Assembly: GCA_019694165.1 (NCBI GenBank)
Contig: JAIBCL010000006.1
Location: 267,436-331,435 of the forward strand
From: Verrucomicrobiaceae bacterium
GTDB lineage: Bacteria > Verrucomicrobiota > Verrucomicrobiia > Verrucomicrobiales > Verrucomicrobiaceae
DNA length: 64,000 bases
Direction: 5' to 3'
The position numbers were made by a program, and so were the translations under genes. Numbering within the stretch: position 1 is the first letter of the stretch; every line of letters begins with the position of its first letter. The notes below the pieces were generated by a model that saw nothing but the letters and a program-made list of their open reading frames with translations, ran no database searches and was not told the origin of the DNA. Positions 7,982 through 17,580 of this stretch are shown here, in pieces.

Positions 7982-9001
7982 TTACTTCGTCGGCACGGAC
8001 GCGATCGTCTTGAGGATGCGGCCGGCGATGGCGTAAGGGTCGCCTTGGGAGTTCGGGCGGCGGTCTTCGAGGTAGCCCTTGTAGTCGTTGTTGATGAAGC
8101 TGTGCGGGATGCGGATGGAAGCTCCGCGGTCTGCCAGACCGAAGGTGAACTTGTCGATGGACTGCGTCTCATGCAGGCCGGTGAGGCGCATGTGATTGTC
8201 CGGGCCATACACGGCGATGTGCTCGTGCATGTTCTTCTCGAAGGCCTTCATGAGCTTCTCAAAGTACGCCTTGCCGCCCTTCTCGCGCATGAAGGACGTG
8301 GAGAAGTTCGAGTGCATGCCCGAGCCGTTCCAGTCCGTGGCGCCCAGCGGCTTGCAGTGCCACTCGACATCGACCTGATACTTCTCGCACACACGCATGA
8401 GGATGTAGCGGGCCACCCAGACCTGGTCGGCGGCGTTCTTGCTGCCCTTGCCGAAAATCTGGAATTCCCACTGGCCCTTGGCCACCTCGGCATTGATGCC
8501 TTCGTGGTTGATGCCGGCGTCGAGGCAGATGTCGAGGTGCTCCTCCACGATCTGGCGCGCGATGTCGCCGACGTTCTTGTAGCCCACGCCCGTGTAGTAG
8601 GGGCCTTGCGGCGCCGGATAGCCGTTCTCCGGGAAACCGAGCGGGCGGCCGTCCTGGTAAAGGAAGTACTCCTGCTCGAAGCCGAACCATGCACCCGGAT
8701 CATCAGGAATGCCGGCGCGGGTGTTCGACGGGTGCGGGCTCTTGCCATCGGGCATCATGACCTCGCACATCACGAGCACGCCGTTCTTGCGGGTGCTGTC
8801 GGGATAGAGCGCGACGGGTTTGAGGATGCAGTCGGAACTCTTGCCTTCGGCCTGCTGCGTCGAGCTGCCGTCGAAGCCCCAGTTCGGGAGGTCCTTGAGG
8901 GTGGGAAACTTCGCAAACTCCTTGATCTGGGTCTTGCTGCGAAGGTTGGCGACGGGCTGGTAGCCGTCGAGCCAGATGTATTCCAGTTTGTACTTGGCCA
9001 T
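7982..9001 (-). CDS. glnII: Glutamine synthetase, GlnII (eukaryotic-like) type
   Basis: 339 residues, the short GSII type rather than the 470-residue GlnA. It makes glutamine from glutamate, ammonia and ATP. Motifs seen: NWGFDGSSTQQA (beta-grasp domain, GSI/GSII glycine-serine motif), WFGFEQEYFL (metal-binding Glu pair), NHEGINAEVAKGQWEFQIF (ATP site), and NFSTSFMREKGG with the ammonia-loop region; the GSI adenylylation loop is absent as expected. The start MAKYKLEYIWLDGYQP is a typical GSII N-terminus. No ribosome binding site is evident. A hairpin terminator follows. The gene is monocistronic. Confidence 0.95.
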   Translation of the reverse strand: MAKYKLEYIWLDGYQPVANLRSKTQIKEFAKFPTLKDLPNWGFDGSSTQQAEGKSSDCILKPVALYPDSTRKNGVLVMCEVMMPDGKSPHPSNTRAGIPDDPGAWFGFEQEYFLYQDGRPLGFPENGYPAPQGPYYTGVGYKNVGDIARQIVEEHLDICLDAGINHEGINAEVAKGQWEFQIFGKGSKNAADQVWVARYILMRVCEKYQVDVEWHCKPLGATDWNGSGMHSNFSTSFMREKGGKAYFEKLMKAFEKNMHEHIAVYGPDNHMRLTGLHETQSIDKFTFGLADRGASIRIPHSFINNDYKGYLEDRRPNSQGDPYAIAGRILKTIASVPTK

Positions 9002-9329
9002 GGGTGTCGTGTGTGTGTTTTGGTTGGATTTTGAGTGTTGAAACCGGGGGCTGACCGCCGGAATCCCGCTGCGGTGTCGTGGGGACTCCGCTTGAGGCGA
9101 CTCATCCACAAAGCAGATGCCATGCCAGCCACGCAAATGATTTTTCGTACCGGCACTCTGAAACACCCGGGCAACCGGAAGGCAGCGGACCTCCAAAGAA
9201 TCAAGAAGCCCCCGCAGACCAAAGTGCGGATGCAATCAGCGCGCCTGCGTGAATCCGCGGGATCGACGCCGGTCGCCCCGATCGCTCGTTCATTTCGTTC
9301 ACGAGGGCTGCCCGGGCGGCGCTCCCGGC
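9002..9329. other. Intergenic region upstream of glnII
   Basis: It contains a CA/GT-rich stretch immediately before glnII. I could not assign NtrC sites, a riboswitch or a gene. Confidence 0.4.
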
Positions 9330-11945
9330 CTATTTTGCGAACATCGCGTGCGCCGGGTCGCCGCCGCTGAGCACGTAGGCGATGAGATCGAGGATTTCCT
9401 CCTTCGTCAGCATCGAGAGCAGCATCGGCGGCATGGGGGACACCTTGCTCGGCTCGATGCTCTTCACCTGCTTGCGGTCCACTCCCACCCGCTGGTTGGG
9501 GTCGGTCAGGTCGGTATTGATCTGCACGGTGTCGCCGCTCAGGTTCACCACCACGCCGATGACCTGCTCGCCGTTTTCTTTCGTGAGCACGCTGGGGACG
9601 AACTGCTCGTTGATGACCTTGCTGGGGTTGATGATGTTGTCGAGCAGATCGGCGGGGCTGAAGCGACCGCCGGCTCCGGTGAGATCTGGGCCGGTCATGC
9701 CTCCCTGGTTGTCGAAGCGGTGGCAGGTGAAACAAGCCGCCGCGGCGAACATTTTCTTGCCGTTGGCATGGCTGCGGTTCTTCATGCCGGCACCCGCTGC
9801 CGAGGCGAGTTCATCGAGCGTCCAATTCTTCGGCGTGCGGCCGACGAACATCGCGCCAAGATTCTCGATGACTGATTTCTTCTCGGGCTTCTTCTCGATG
9901 AGCGCCGCGAGTGCGGTCTTCTCGGCATCGGTGAAAGTGGCGAGACTGTCGGTGCGGATGAACTCGATGAACTTGTCGAAGCTTGCGCCGCCCTTGTAGT
10001 TCGCGGCTTTGAGGAACCACTCGAGCTGCTGGGTGCGCAGCTCCTTCGTCCAGCCCGCCTTCAACATGCGGAGACTGCGCGCAAACTCCATCTGCTCTTC
10101 CTGCGTGACGGCCTTCGCGATCAACGCCATGCCTTTGGCCGCAGCGTCCGGGTCCTGAAGATAGCTGAGTGTCTCGCAAAGGAGCCAGTTCTGCTCAAAT
10201 GTGGCTGCGGGGAAAAGCGGATCGAGCTTCGCGATCAAAGCCTGCCGCTGAGAATCATCGCAGCCGTCGAAGCGGTTGAGCACGATCTCGATGGTGCGGA
10301 CAGCGGTGAGTTGCTGCGGGGTCGGGAGCTTTGCGAGATCGAGTTTTACCAGTGCCGCCAGGAGCATTGCGCGCATGGCTTCATCCGTCTTATGGGATGT
10401 ATTCGACCCATTGGACCTGTGCTGCGGGCACACGCCTGCACAACGTGCGAGTGCCAGGAGCGCTTCGACTTGCCTGGCGGGATCGGTTTCATTCAGCGCT
10501 TTGTCGGACCACGAGGCCAAGGGTTGATGCTCGATGGAAGTTCGTGCGGCCCAGCGAATGTTTGTTTCGGGATCGGCGAGGTGAGACCAGGTGGTTTCGA
10601 CGGTCTTGGGGTCCTGTTTGCCGTGGAAGGACTCGAGACGGTGGCGGAGCTTCACTTTGCCGGACGTGTCTGACCTGCCAGATGCCTCCGTGCTCTCTTT
10701 CCCCACATAAGTCACCCGATACAACCCCGACTGCACCCTGCGTCCACCAATCGTGAAATACATCGCGCCGTCCTCTTTGCGGATGATCGCATCCGTCAGC
10801 GGCAGCGGTGCGCCTGACAGGAACTCCTCCTTCGTCGCCTTGTAGCTTGCGCCGTTGGGTTCGAGGTGGACGGCGTAGAGCTTGCCCCAGCTCCAGTCGA
10901 GCGCGAAGAAGGCGTTTTGATACTTCGCGGGAAACTTCGCGCCGTAGCCAAAGGTCACGCCGGTGGGCGAGCCGGGGCCGATGTTGATCACGGGCGGCAG
11001 ATTGTCGGGATACCACTCGGGGCGCTTGCCCGCGCCGTTGCGCCAGCCGAACTCCGCGCCGCTCACCACATGGCAGATGCGCGTGGGGCGATACCACGGC
11101 GTGTTGAAGTCATACTCCATGTCCGCGTCGTAGGTGAAGAGTTCGCCGTCGCGATTGAACGCGCCGTCGAAGATGTTGCGGAAGCCGGTGGCGTAGGCCT
11201 CGAAGTTTTTCCCCTCGGGATCGAAGCGATACACCGTGCCGCCCGGTCCCATCACATCGCGCATGAAGCCGCGGCCATCCGGCATGCGCGGCAGCAGATG
11301 ATCCTCGCCATAAACCTTCGGCACCGGCGAGTTTTCGGCCCACTTCGTCGGCTTCGCGCCGTTGCCCGAGATGAGGAACAGATTCTTGCCATCCGGCGCG
11401 GGCAAGATGGCATGAACACCATGGTCGCCCTTGCTCTCGAACTCGCGGAGCAGCTCCACCTTGTCGAGCATGTCGTCGTTGTTCGTATCCGTGATGCGAT
11501 ACACGCCGCTCGGGATCTTCGCCTCGTAGTCGTTCACGCCGACATAAAGCGCGCCTTTGAAGAAGAGCATGCCGTTCACCGCGCGGATGTCGATGGACAG
11601 CTTCTCGACTTTCTTGGGATCGAGGGGCTGTCCGGGCGGCGGCACGGTGATGCGGTACAGCCCGCCGTATTGATCACTCACATACAGCCGGCCCTTCGGG
11701 TCCTCGCAAAGATTCACCCACGATCCCTGATCGACACCCGGCACCGAGTAGAGCAGTTCCACCTTGAAATCCTTCGCCGCTTTGATGCGCGAAATGGGCG
11801 TGGCCTTGTTCTCGCCGATGGCAGGACCGACGGCATCCGGGCGCTTCGGCTTGTCCTTGCCTTTGGGTTTCTGGGCGGCCGCAGGAGGGGCGGAGATCAG
11901 GCAGGCGGAAGTGATCAACGGCAGAACGATGGAGAGTGAACGCAT
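9330..11945 (-). CDS. PVC-type haem-binding CxxCH dehydrogenase-like protein
   Basis: 871 residues. The ATG at 11945 gives a signal peptide (MRSLSIVLPLITSACLISAPPAAA). Residues from about 45 to 480 form a beta-propeller of the membrane-bound dehydrogenase type found across Planctomycetes and Verrucomicrobia, with repeats such as LCEDPKGRLYVSDQYGGLYR, GVYRITDTNNDD and YATGFRNIFDGAFNRDGELF. A helical HEAT-like middle follows. The C-terminus is a c-type cytochrome domain with one CFTCH haem site, then GGMTGPDLTGAGGRF and an INPSKVI motif. It is predicted periplasmic, oxidising a sugar-like or alcohol substrate and passing electrons to the haem. Substrate unknown. Confidence 0.85.
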   Translation of the reverse strand: MRSLSIVLPLITSACLISAPPAAAQKPKGKDKPKRPDAVGPAIGENKATPISRIKAAKDFKVELLYSVPGVDQGSWVNLCEDPKGRLYVSDQYGGLYRITVPPPGQPLDPKKVEKLSIDIRAVNGMLFFKGALYVGVNDYEAKIPSGVYRITDTNNDDMLDKVELLREFESKGDHGVHAILPAPDGKNLFLISGNGAKPTKWAENSPVPKVYGEDHLLPRMPDGRGFMRDVMGPGGTVYRFDPEGKNFEAYATGFRNIFDGAFNRDGELFTYDADMEYDFNTPWYRPTRICHVVSGAEFGWRNGAGKRPEWYPDNLPPVINIGPGSPTGVTFGYGAKFPAKYQNAFFALDWSWGKLYAVHLEPNGASYKATKEEFLSGAPLPLTDAIIRKEDGAMYFTIGGRRVQSGLYRVTYVGKESTEASGRSDTSGKVKLRHRLESFHGKQDPKTVETTWSHLADPETNIRWAARTSIEHQPLASWSDKALNETDPARQVEALLALARCAGVCPQHRSNGSNTSHKTDEAMRAMLLAALVKLDLAKLPTPQQLTAVRTIEIVLNRFDGCDDSQRQALIAKLDPLFPAATFEQNWLLCETLSYLQDPDAAAKGMALIAKAVTQEEQMEFARSLRMLKAGWTKELRTQQLEWFLKAANYKGGASFDKFIEFIRTDSLATFTDAEKTALAALIEKKPEKKSVIENLGAMFVGRTPKNWTLDELASAAGAGMKNRSHANGKKMFAAAACFTCHRFDNQGGMTGPDLTGAGGRFSPADLLDNIINPSKVINEQFVPSVLTKENGEQVIGVVVNLSGDTVQINTDLTDPNQRVGVDRKQVKSIEPSKVSPMPPMLLSMLTKEEILDLIAYVLSGGDPAHAMFAK

Positions 11946-12009
11946 AGGTCGGATGAGAAGCCTCCATAACGGCGGCCACGCGCCTTTCATTCGACCTGCC
12001 CGCCGCATT

Positions 12010-13323
12010 TCATTTCGGGATCTGCGCAGTCTGCGGAGCGTAATTTCCTCCCGCTCCATTGCGCCACCGGATGCGTGGCACGACGGGAACGCGCTTCTGG
12101 AGCCAGACCAGAAAAAAGAAGACCTGGATGCGCCAGCGCACGCTCCAAGGCAGGCGCGTCCGTCCGGCGAGGACGGCATTGATGCCGGAGGTGAGATGCA
12201 GAAACGAACTGGGCTGGAGGAACAAGTCGGTGAAGTGTCGCGTGTAGTAGCGCTCGATGAACGCCCAGAAGCGGTCCATGGTGCGCCGCGTCTCGCACTC
12301 GTAGCGGTGCATGGATGTGGTCAGCGTCTGGTTTTTCTCCAGCGCCTCGATGACGCACCGCGCGCCGTCACGGGCGGTCTGCATCGCGAGCATGACTCCG
12401 GAGGAGAAGATGGGGTCCATGAAACCGGCGGCATCGCCGATGCGCACGAGGCGCGGCGAGACCATGCAGTCCATGCGGAAAGAGTAGTCGGTGATCACAT
12501 GCAGCGGCGTCGCCGGCTGCGCGCGGCCCATGCGGCGGTGCAGCTCGGGCGTTGTCCGCACCACTTCGGCGAATAGCGCCTCGGGCTTCCGGCCTAAGCG
12601 GGAAAACTCATCGAGATCAAGGACGAGACCGACGCTGGCGCGCTCGTCAGTGAGCGGGATCATCCAGAACCACGAGCGCTCGCGCAGCACGAGGACGATG
12701 TCGCCGCGTTCCTCGCGGCACGGCATCTCGACGCCGGAGAAATGCCCGAACACCGCCACTTTCCGATGCTGTGGATACACTCGGCGGATGCCTTCGCGCG
12801 TGCCGGTGAATGCAGCCATGCCGGTGGCATCGAGGAGGAAACGCGCGCGCAGTTCGTCATCGGCGCCGTCTTCGCGGCTGGTGCGGACGACAACCGCTTC
12901 GTCCGCGACTTCGTGCCCGGTCACCGTCACTCCCTCACGTACATCGGCGCCGCTGGCCCGCGCGTGCCGCAGGAGGATGTCGTCGAATACGGAGCGCTCC
13001 ACCTGGAATGCCTCGGGGTGCTCCGTGAAAAGACCCTGCGCAAAAACCAGCCGCGCGCGCGGCATGCCGCCGGCCGCGGAGAATTGGGCGCCGCGCTTCA
13101 CCATGAAGCCGGCCGCCTGAATCTGGTCCCACACACCGATCTCTTCGAAGATTTCGCGATTGTAGGGCAGCAGCGACTCGCCGACGTGGAATCGCGGGAA
13201 GTGCTCCTTCTCGAGCACGACCACCGATTTGCCCGCGCGGGCCAGCACGCAGGCTGCCGTGGCACCCGCGGGGCCGCCGCCGATGATGATGGCGTCGTGC
13301 ATTGTCTGGCTGGCGGATTCCAT
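12010..13323 (-). CDS. FAD-dependent oxidoreductase, halogenase/geranylgeranyl-reductase-like
   Basis: 437 residues of the PHBH-fold flavoprotein class. The N-terminal Rossmann motif is IIIGGGPAGATAA (residues 12-24), followed by an acidic end-of-strand Glu (VVLEKE) and FHVGESLLP (45-53), a motif shared with flavin-dependent halogenases of the CmlS/PltA group. The sequence WFWMIP at 218-223 fits the WxWxIP motif that halogenases use to suppress monooxygenation. A GDAAGFMDPIFSSGV FAD motif is also present. The gene follows purU by only 9 bp. It may act in lipid or secondary metabolism. Reductase and halogenase activity cannot be separated by eye. An alternative ATG at 13302 is possible. Confidence 0.72.
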   Translation of the reverse strand: MESASQTMHDAIIIGGGPAGATAACVLARAGKSVVVLEKEHFPRFHVGESLLPYNREIFEEIGVWDQIQAAGFMVKRGAQFSAAGGMPRARLVFAQGLFTEHPEAFQVERSVFDDILLRHARASGADVREGVTVTGHEVADEAVVVRTSREDGADDELRARFLLDATGMAAFTGTREGIRRVYPQHRKVAVFGHFSGVEMPCREERGDIVLVLRERSWFWMIPLTDERASVGLVLDLDEFSRLGRKPEALFAEVVRTTPELHRRMGRAQPATPLHVITDYSFRMDCMVSPRLVRIGDAAGFMDPIFSSGVMLAMQTARDGARCVIEALEKNQTLTTSMHRYECETRRTMDRFWAFIERYYTRHFTDLFLQPSSFLHLTSGINAVLAGRTRLPWSVRWRIQVFFFLVWLQKRVPVVPRIRWRNGAGGNYAPQTAQIPK

Positions 13324-13332
13324 GCCGTGCGG

Positions 13333-14199
13333 TCAGCCGAAGACGATGGTCTTGTTTTTGTAAACGAGGACCTTGTCGTTCACATGGCACCACAGGGCCT
13401 TTGCGAGTACGGACTTCTCCAGATCGCGCCCAAGGCGGACGAGGTCGGCCACGGTGTCCTCGTGAGATACGCGCATCACGTCCTGGTGGATGATGGGTCC
13501 CTGGTCGAGTTCGGCGGTGACGTAGTGGCTCGTGGCGCCGATGATCTTCACGCCGCGCTCGTGTGCCTGATGGTAGGGTTTTGCGCCGACGAAGGCGGGG
13601 AGGAAAGAGTGATGGATGTTCAGGATGCGGTTTGAGAATTCGTCGATCAAGGCCGGACTGACGATCTGCATGTAGCGGGCGAGCACCACGGTGTCGATGC
13701 GCAGATCGCGCAGCAGCGCGATTTGCGCGGCCTCCTGCTCAAGGCGGTTTTCCCTCGTCATCGGAAAAGGCGCGAACTTGATGCCGAAGCGCTCGGCGGC
13801 GGGCCGAAGCGTCTCGTGATTGCTGATGATGACGGGTATGTCGATGCCTAGATCACCGGACTCGTGGCGCGCGAGCAGGTCGTAGAGGCAGTGGTTTTCC
13901 TTCGTGACGAAAAGGGCGATGCGCCGCCGGTCCGCTGAGAAACTCAGCCGCCACTTCATCTGGTGCCTGCGCCCGAGCGTGCTGAAGCGCGGATCGACTT
14001 CGGTGCGGTCGAGCAAAAAGCCGTCCATGGACCACTCGAGCCGCATGAAGAAGGTGTTCTCGCCCGCATCGATGTGCTGTTGGAGGTCGATGATGTTGCC
14101 GTGGTGGGAGGCGATGAAGCCGGTGACATCGTGGACGAGTCCGGGCTTGTCGGGACAATGGATGAGAAGCGTGGCGGTTTCTGGCGCAGGCGAGGGCAT
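13333..14199 (-). CDS. purU: Formyltetrahydrofolate deformylase PurU
   Basis: 288 residues, typical length. It hydrolyses 10-formyl-tetrahydrofolate to formate and THF, supplying formate for purine synthesis by PurT and balancing one-carbon pools. An N-terminal ACT domain (LLIHCPDKPGLVHDVTGFIA) is followed by a formyltransferase domain with the catalytic Asn and His in LNIHHSFLPAF and the Asp in AELDQGPII. The ATG at 14199 is chosen because the longer frame from 14286 adds 29 residues not seen in the family. It is followed at 9 bp by the halogenase-like gene, so the two may be co-transcribed. Confidence 0.93.
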   Translation of the reverse strand: MPSPAPETATLLIHCPDKPGLVHDVTGFIASHHGNIIDLQQHIDAGENTFFMRLEWSMDGFLLDRTEVDPRFSTLGRRHQMKWRLSFSADRRRIALFVTKENHCLYDLLARHESGDLGIDIPVIISNHETLRPAAERFGIKFAPFPMTRENRLEQEAAQIALLRDLRIDTVVLARYMQIVSPALIDEFSNRILNIHHSFLPAFVGAKPYHQAHERGVKIIGATSHYVTAELDQGPIIHQDVMRVSHEDTVADLVRLGRDLEKSVLAKALWCHVNDKVLVYKNKTIVFG

Positions 14200-14340
14200 G
14201 AGGGGGGCGGGCGCAATGTGCGGGCCGAGTGCGGGCGTGCAAACGAGAAGTCGAACGAACTCCGGAGCGGAGACGAACTCACCCACACCAGCGCGTCGGA
14301 CGTGCGGAATCGGATGACCTGCTTCCGTGAACGGGTGCTC

Positions 14341-15417
14341 TCACTGCGTGCGCACGACGAGCACACGGCGGTCGAGTTGCAGTTCAGCTTCGGAGCCGTT
14401 TGGGTGTTCGGCATAGGCCTCGCCATAGCCTTTGATGGACAGGACGGCTGCGGGCACTCCGTAGTGGCTGACGAGCAGCGCGTAGGTGCGGCTGGCCCTG
14501 TCTTTGGAGAGCTTCAAGTTGTCCGCCTCCTCGCCGTCGGTGCTGGTATGCCCTTCGATGACGAAGCGCGCATTCTGGTCCTGCGCATAGACTTCGAGCA
14601 GGGCGGCGGCCACCGCCTCAAGTTCGGCGGCGGAGTTTTCATCGAGCAGTTCAGCCGTGCCGGCGGCGAACAGGATGGGAACCGCGATGTATGGCAGTTC
14701 ACTGGACTGTCCGTCCTCCGCAGGCACGACCACGACGTTCCGGGCGCTGTCGTAAACGCGTACGAGGGTCCGGGGGGCAGGCGGCGTGACCACGACACCC
14801 GGAGCAGGCGGCCGCACCACCACGGCGGGAGCCACTCGGCGCGGTGGCAATGCCAGCACGCGCCTCACCGCACGCGGGTCCACCCTTGGTCCTGCGCCGG
14901 GGCCTCCAGCCGGACCCGGCGGATTGACGACGCGCGGACTCACACGCGGAGCGACGACCGGCCCCACGCCCTTGCGCACGGTGGGAAACACGGGCCGCGT
15001 GGCCGGCCCGATCTTGGTGGGCGCGGGCACCACTTTTCTCACGGGCGCTGGTCCAGGTCCCGGACCCGGCTTGGGTGCGACCTTGGGAACGGGGCCGACT
15101 TTTGGACCGACCTTGGGCACCACCGGTCCCACTTTGGGTCGGACGACCGGCGCTGTTTTTGGAGTACCGGGACCCACTTTTGGCCCGCCGCCGACGGGAC
15201 CCTTTCCGCCACCTCCTGGGCCCTTCCCGCCGCCGCTCGGACCTACCTTGGTGGCGGGCGTTTGCCCGGGTCCGCCTGGACCTTTGCCCTTGCCTTTCCC
15301 GGTTGTTCTGCGGTCATCGGAATCGCCCGGCTTGCGAGGCGGACCACCTTGGGCCTGTAGCGAGCCAGCTCCGAACGCCATCAAGGCGAGGATCATAAAG
15401 ATGAGGTGCTTTTTCAT
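14341..15417 (-). CDS. OmpA-family protein with long Gly/Pro/Lys/Val-rich linker
   Basis: 358 residues. A signal peptide (MKKHLIFMILALMAFGAGSLQAQ) is followed by about 200 residues of low complexity made of GPGGPGKGP and PKVGPVVPKVGP-like units. The C-terminal 110 residues form an OmpA/MotB peptidoglycan-binding domain (PILFAAGTAELLDENSAAEL, then VIEGHTSTDG and NLKLSKDRASRTYALLV, with the Asp and Arg that contact diaminopimelate). The protein probably tethers an envelope structure to the peptidoglycan through an extended linker. It has no beta-barrel. The linker explains the long frame seen on the opposite strand. Confidence 0.85.
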   Translation of the reverse strand: MKKHLIFMILALMAFGAGSLQAQGGPPRKPGDSDDRRTTGKGKGKGPGGPGQTPATKVGPSGGGKGPGGGGKGPVGGGPKVGPGTPKTAPVVRPKVGPVVPKVGPKVGPVPKVAPKPGPGPGPAPVRKVVPAPTKIGPATRPVFPTVRKGVGPVVAPRVSPRVVNPPGPAGGPGAGPRVDPRAVRRVLALPPRRVAPAVVVRPPAPGVVVTPPAPRTLVRVYDSARNVVVVPAEDGQSSELPYIAVPILFAAGTAELLDENSAAELEAVAAALLEVYAQDQNARFVIEGHTSTDGEEADNLKLSKDRASRTYALLVSHYGVPAAVLSIKGYGEAYAEHPNGSEAELQLDRRVLVVRTQ

Positions 15418-15775
15418 GGCGAAGTGTGGGTTGAGTTTTGGTGGATGATCAAGGACAGCCTCTGACGATGCAGGTTCAGGATGGGTATCGGGCCCAACTA
15501 AAGACATGCGTGAGCCGTGTGTAGTATGCTCCCTCGCCTGCATAGGTGCGAGGCGAATGCTGGAATTCTTCCCTCATTCTTTGCGCGCAGCGTCACGCCC
15601 CATCGGCCACGCCTGCCAAGCACTGCTTCGAGGCTGTGTCCGGCACACGAGGGGTTGCCATGAAGTTCTTTGGCTCACCCAGCAAAGCATGTTAATTATA
15701 AAAACAACAAATAATTTGAAATAAAGTTCCGATGATATATAATTGCCATTAATTAAACAATAACCACTCCACTCC
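15418..15775. other. Divergent intergenic region with an AT-rich promoter zone
   Basis: Bases 15690-15770 are conspicuously AT-rich for this genome (runs such as AATTATAAAAACAACAAATA and GATATATAATTGCC). They probably hold the promoter of the hypothetical gene at 15776. I could not fix the -35/-10 pair with confidence. Confidence 0.4.
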
Positions 15776-16297
15776 ATGCTCCAGCCGCTGCCCATTACCG
15801 TCACTGAACCAAGCCTCGAAAACTTTGATTGGGTCGGGTTTGGCACCCTGCGAGTTCCCAGCAAGCCAATGCGTTTTGGCTTTCAGGTCGATATCGTCCC
15901 AACGGTGATGCACCCGGAGGTGGCCTTTGGCGTCGTGAGACGCGATCCGGCAACCGGTGCTCTCGGCGCGGGATTTGCAGTGCGAGTGGATCTGGACCGC
16001 GGTGAAATTTGGGATCTCGTGAACAACAGTGGCCTGGTAGGCTGGATCGAAGGTGCTCTCGGCTTGCAGGCCTATTCGGTCGAAGAGCCGATGCTCCTGA
16101 GCTGGGAGATAGAGCGCATCGGCTCGGTGCTCATCCCGAAGCTTCAAGTCGGAGGCGAAGAGTGGCTCTATCCGTCGATCCGCTGTGCCGAAGCGCTCGA
16201 ACTCACGGCCATGGCCGGCTGCTCGGCGGACGAGGGACGCCCATCGGACTGGTTCATGCATCCCGCGCTCTGGCACGAAGAACAGCCGGGGGAGTAA
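15776..16297 (+). CDS. Hypothetical protein
   Basis: 173 residues, acidic, without signal peptide or membrane segment. It begins MLQPLPITVTEPSLENFDWV and has a beta-rich look (VDIVPTVMHPEVAFGVV, then AGFAVRVDLDRGEIWDLVN). I recognise no family. It has its own AT-rich upstream region and ends 71 bp before hldD. Confidence 0.6.
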   Translation: MLQPLPITVTEPSLENFDWVGFGTLRVPSKPMRFGFQVDIVPTVMHPEVAFGVVRRDPATGALGAGFAVRVDLDRGEIWDLVNNSGLVGWIEGALGLQAYSVEEPMLLSWEIERIGSVLIPKLQVGGEEWLYPSIRCAEALELTAMAGCSADEGRPSDWFMHPALWHEEQPGE

Positions 16298-16368
16298 ACG
16301 GTTGTTTGGAGTTTGAAGATCGGATTTGGCGGCTCTAAGGATGCGGCCCCGCACTCCCTGCAAGCTCC

Positions 16369-17490
16369 ATGCCGACCACTCATCCGACCATCAAGATACC
16401 GGGCAAGCTGCTCTCCAGCCTCTCCACGCTTTCACCTCAGGAACGGGCGGAACTACAGTCGCTTTTTCAGCAGTCCGTGTCCGTGCAGGCGGAGGACCGC
16501 CGCATTCTCGTCACCGGTGGCGCGGGTTTTATCGGCAGTGCGCTTGTGTGGGAGCTCAACCGCCTCGGCTGTACGAACATTCTTGTTTCCGACAAACTCT
16601 CCTCCGACGAGAAATGGAAGAACTTGGTGCCGCTGAAGTTTGCCGACTACATCGACGGCGATGACCTGCTCGCACGCCTCGAGCAGTCGCCGGAGGCGCT
16701 GGGCAAGTTCCATCAGGTGCTGCATTTGGGCGCCTGCTCCGCCACCACTGAGCGCGATGCGGCCTACCTGATGCGCAACAACTTCGAGTACACCAAGCAG
16801 CTCTGCCACTGGTCGCTCCGGCAAGGTGCGCGCTTCGTCTATGCTTCGTCCGCAGCGACGTACGGTGATGGCACCGCTGGCATGGATGACAAGGACGACG
16901 ACATCGACCGCCTGCGACCGCTGAACATGTACGGCTACTCGAAGCACATCTTCGATCAGCACGCGCGTCGCGCCGGGTTGCTGGGGCACATCGCCGGCCT
17001 GAAGTACTTCAATGTCTTCGGCCCGAACGAGGATCACAAAGGCGACATGCGCTCCGTCGTCCACAAGGCGTGCGGTCAGATACTTTCCGGTGGTCGTGTG
17101 CATCTGTTCAAGTCCCACCGTCCCGACTTCAACGACGGCGAGCAGATGCGCGACTTCCTCTATGTGAAGGATGCCGTGCGCATGACGCTCCACCTGGCGG
17201 GCAAGCCGGAAGCCAACGGCCTTTTCAATCTCGGCTCCGGAACGGCCCACACCTGGCTGCAGCTCGTGAGGGCCATCTTCGCCGCGCTGGAAAGACCGCC
17301 GCAGATCGACTTCATCGACATGCCGGAGCACCTGCGGGAGAAGTATCAGTATTACACTTGTGCCGACATCGCGAAGCTGCGTGCGTCAGGTTACACTCTA
17401 GAGATCACCCCGCTGGCCGACGCCGTGCGCGATTACGTGGTGAACTACCTGGTCCCTGGCAGGCATCTTGGTGACGAAGGCGCGCAGTAG
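16369..17490 (+). CDS. hldD: ADP-L-glycero-D-manno-heptose 6-epimerase
   Basis: 373 residues. An extended short-chain dehydrogenase that epimerises ADP-heptose for the LPS inner core. The NADP-binding motif VTGGAGFIGSALVWELN sits at about residues 47-63, and the catalytic YxxxK is YGYSK. SSAATYGDG, KYFNVFGPNEDHKGDM and the C-terminal KYQYYTCADIAKLRASGY match HldD/RfaD. The N-terminus carries about 42 extra residues (KIPGKLLSSLSTLSPQERAEL) compared with Escherichia coli HldD, which may be a small helical extension or mis-called start. Together with lpxI it supports a heptose-containing LPS. Confidence 0.9.
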   Translation: MPTTHPTIKIPGKLLSSLSTLSPQERAELQSLFQQSVSVQAEDRRILVTGGAGFIGSALVWELNRLGCTNILVSDKLSSDEKWKNLVPLKFADYIDGDDLLARLEQSPEALGKFHQVLHLGACSATTERDAAYLMRNNFEYTKQLCHWSLRQGARFVYASSAATYGDGTAGMDDKDDDIDRLRPLNMYGYSKHIFDQHARRAGLLGHIAGLKYFNVFGPNEDHKGDMRSVVHKACGQILSGGRVHLFKSHRPDFNDGEQMRDFLYVKDAVRMTLHLAGKPEANGLFNLGSGTAHTWLQLVRAIFAALERPPQIDFIDMPEHLREKYQYYTCADIAKLRASGYTLEITPLADAVRDYVVNYLVPGRHLGDEGAQ

Positions 17491-17580
17491 CAGCGCTTTC
17501 AAAACTTATCGCGCGGACAGCCGTTCGCGGGCGATCCGCACCTCGCGCTGGCCGGGGATGTTGGACCAGGCAGACAAACC

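Noticed and set aside
14786..15448. A Gly/Pro/Thr-rich 220-residue frame opposite the OmpA-family gene
   Set aside because: It is produced by the repetitive linker of the sense gene and has no independent features.
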